Below, in pieces: positions 6,188-7,246 of a stretch of DNA of 7,246 nt. Within the stretch, counting starts at the first letter, position 1, and every line of letters begins with the position of its first letter. The DNA comes from JANJWP01 sp964540725 (GTDB taxonomy: Bacteria; Patescibacteriota; Gracilibacteria; BD1-5; UBA2023): positions 1 to 7,246 of the forward strand of contig CAZINU010000029.1 in the NCBI GenBank assembly GCA_964540725.1, given 5' to 3'. Made by a program: the position numbers and the translations under genes. The notes below the pieces were generated by a model, which saw only the letters and a list, made by a program, of their open reading frames with translations, was not told where the DNA came from and made no database searches.

Positions 6188-7246
6188 TTATCCGAAATAG
6201 TAGTTTCTTGCAGCCGCTACGTAGGCCTCGACGCTCCGTTCGCGCATTTTGCCCGCGATGGAAGGATTTTTGCTCATGGCGTCGGCGAGGTGTTCTTCCG
6301 AGAATCCGGGGCCCGTGTGGTAAAGGACGACGGCGTTGTCCCAAGGGTCTCCGGGGAGTCCGCGGGCGACGGCGACCTCCTTCATTTGGTTCAAATAGAA
6401 GACCGATGCCGCGATTTGGTCTTTCGGGTCGTGCCGGTTTAACGCCCAGCCTCCGGGCATTTTATTTTTAATGTCGTTCCACGTATCGTCGATGATTTGC
6501 CCGAGTCCGTACGCGCTCGACCCCATGCCGTTCCGGATCCACGGATTGAAGCCGCTCTCCTTTTTGCACATTCGGATCCATTTGTCGGCCGGAAGGCCGT
6601 ACTTCGCGCATTCCGCTTCGACGGTTTCGCCGAATTCGCGGCGGAAGTCCACTTCGCGGAAGTCGACGTACGCGGCGTATTTTTCGCGAACTTCGCCGAT
6701 TTCGGCGTACGCCTTCTTCGCTTCTTCCACGAGCGCGAGGTCGTCCTCGAGGCTTGAGAGGGCTTCGCCCTGGTTATTCATAACCATTTCGGCCATACGC
6801 ATGTTCTTCCAGCGCGCTTCGTCCGCTTCGGCGTGCGATCGGAGCTCCTCTTCGTTCAAAGGTCCGACGGCAAGGATCGAAACCTTCGTTTTATCGAATA
6901 TCGGCAGGTACTTTTCGCGGCCGTCGGCACCCTTGGCGTAAAAGCCGGGTCGGGGCGACGTCTTTCGGATTCCTTCGACGCCGTCGACCGAAATCTTCGA
7001 GACTTCGTAGGGGAGAATGTCGCCCGCGCCGAGCTTCTCATTGAGCGAGGGGTTCGATCCGAAATTCACGACGTAGGCCCTGCCTACGGCGATCGTTTCT
7101 CTCGAAACGAGCCCGAAGGCGTCGTCTTCTGGGACGAGGAAGAGTTTCGAGAGGTCGGCACCCCGCTTTTTGAGCGAGAGGACGGTCGAATTCGAGAGGG
7201 CGTCCATGCCTTCCCGTCCCCGGAGAAGTTCCGAAACGTCGTTCTT
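6188..7246 (-). CDS. Protein with C-terminal lytic transglycosylase (SLT) domain, 5' end outside the window
   Basis: The frame is open through the right edge (KNDVSELLRGREG precedes the ATG at 7207), so the real start is probably outside the window and no signal peptide can be judged. Residue numbers here count from that ATG. Residues about 197-335 form a goose-lysozyme-like SLT domain: the catalytic Glu217 in CKKESGFNP, then GSSAYGLGQIIDDTW, the DPKDQIAASVFYLNQM block, and LYHTGPG. Such enzymes cleave the MurNAc-GlcNAc bond of peptidoglycan, leaving 1,6-anhydro ends. Upstream is a helical, acidic linker (about 118-195) and a mixed region (about 20-112) that I do not recognise. There is no TGA codon in the visible part, and it ends in TAA. 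Roles could be wall remodelling, secretion-machine or pilus insertion, or attack on a host cell wall in an epibiont; the window does not decide. Confidence 0.85.
   Translation of the reverse strand, partial: KNDVSELLRGREGMDALSNSTVLSLKKRGADLSKLFLVPEDDAFGLVSRETIAVGRAYVVNFGSNPSLNEKLGAGDILPYEVSKISVDGVEGIRKTSPRPGFYAKGADGREKYLPIFDKTKVSILAVGPLNEEELRSHAEADEARWKNMRMAEMVMNNQGEALSSLEDDLALVEEAKKAYAEIGEVREKYAAYVDFREVDFRREFGETVEAECAKYGLPADKWIRMCKKESGFNPWIRNGMGSSAYGLGQIIDDTWNDIKNKMPGGWALNRHDPKDQIAASVFYLNQMKEVAVARGLPGDPWDNAVVLYHTGPGFSEEHLADAMSKNPSIAGKMRERSVEAYVAAARNYYFG

Overview
The window reads as chromosomal DNA of a Candidate Phyla Radiation (Patescibacteria) bacterium that translates TGA as glycine. This is genetic code 25, known from Gracilibacteria (BD1-5/GN02) and Absconditabacteria (SR1). 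Three recognisable housekeeping genes on the + strand (rseP, tgt, alkD) are each interrupted by in-frame TGA, and at most of these sites the protein family has glycine. Clear gene ends use TAA or TAG. CGA and CGG still read as arginine. By eye the DNA is about 55-60% G+C, unusual for described members of these lineages.

Layout, left to right. (1) 2-565: the 3' part of an unidentified + strand gene. Its true end is unclear: a TGA at 455 lies just before an intrinsic terminator (495-522), while the next TAA in frame lies inside the -10 box of the following promoter (539-566). (2) 610-4310: a probable co-directional transcription unit of four genes: an S30AE-type ribosome hibernation factor, the intramembrane protease RseP, tRNA-guanine transglycosylase Tgt (26 bases overlapping rseP) and an AlkD-like DNA glycosylase. 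A 26-base perfect palindrome separates the first two genes, and a 17-bp hairpin lies between tgt and alkD. (3) 4328-4351: a symmetric terminator shared by the convergent alkD and the - strand gene that follows. (4) 6079-4373: a 568-residue exported, cysteine-free protein of unknown function, driven by a fully consensus sigma-70 promoter (TTGACA, 17 bases, TATAAT). (5) 7246-6188: the C-terminal part of a protein ending in a lytic transglycosylase (SLT) domain, cut by the right edge, with its own terminator at 6174-6146.

The + strand unit combines translation and tRNA upkeep, membrane proteolysis and DNA repair. The - strand genes are envelope genes. I see no mobile element, CRISPR array, rRNA or tRNA. 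The observations most worth following are the zinc-site loss in Tgt, TGA=Gly in a GC-rich genome, the contradictory end of the first gene, pyrimidine-rich start regions without Shine-Dalgarno sequences, and the strongly promoted exported protein.
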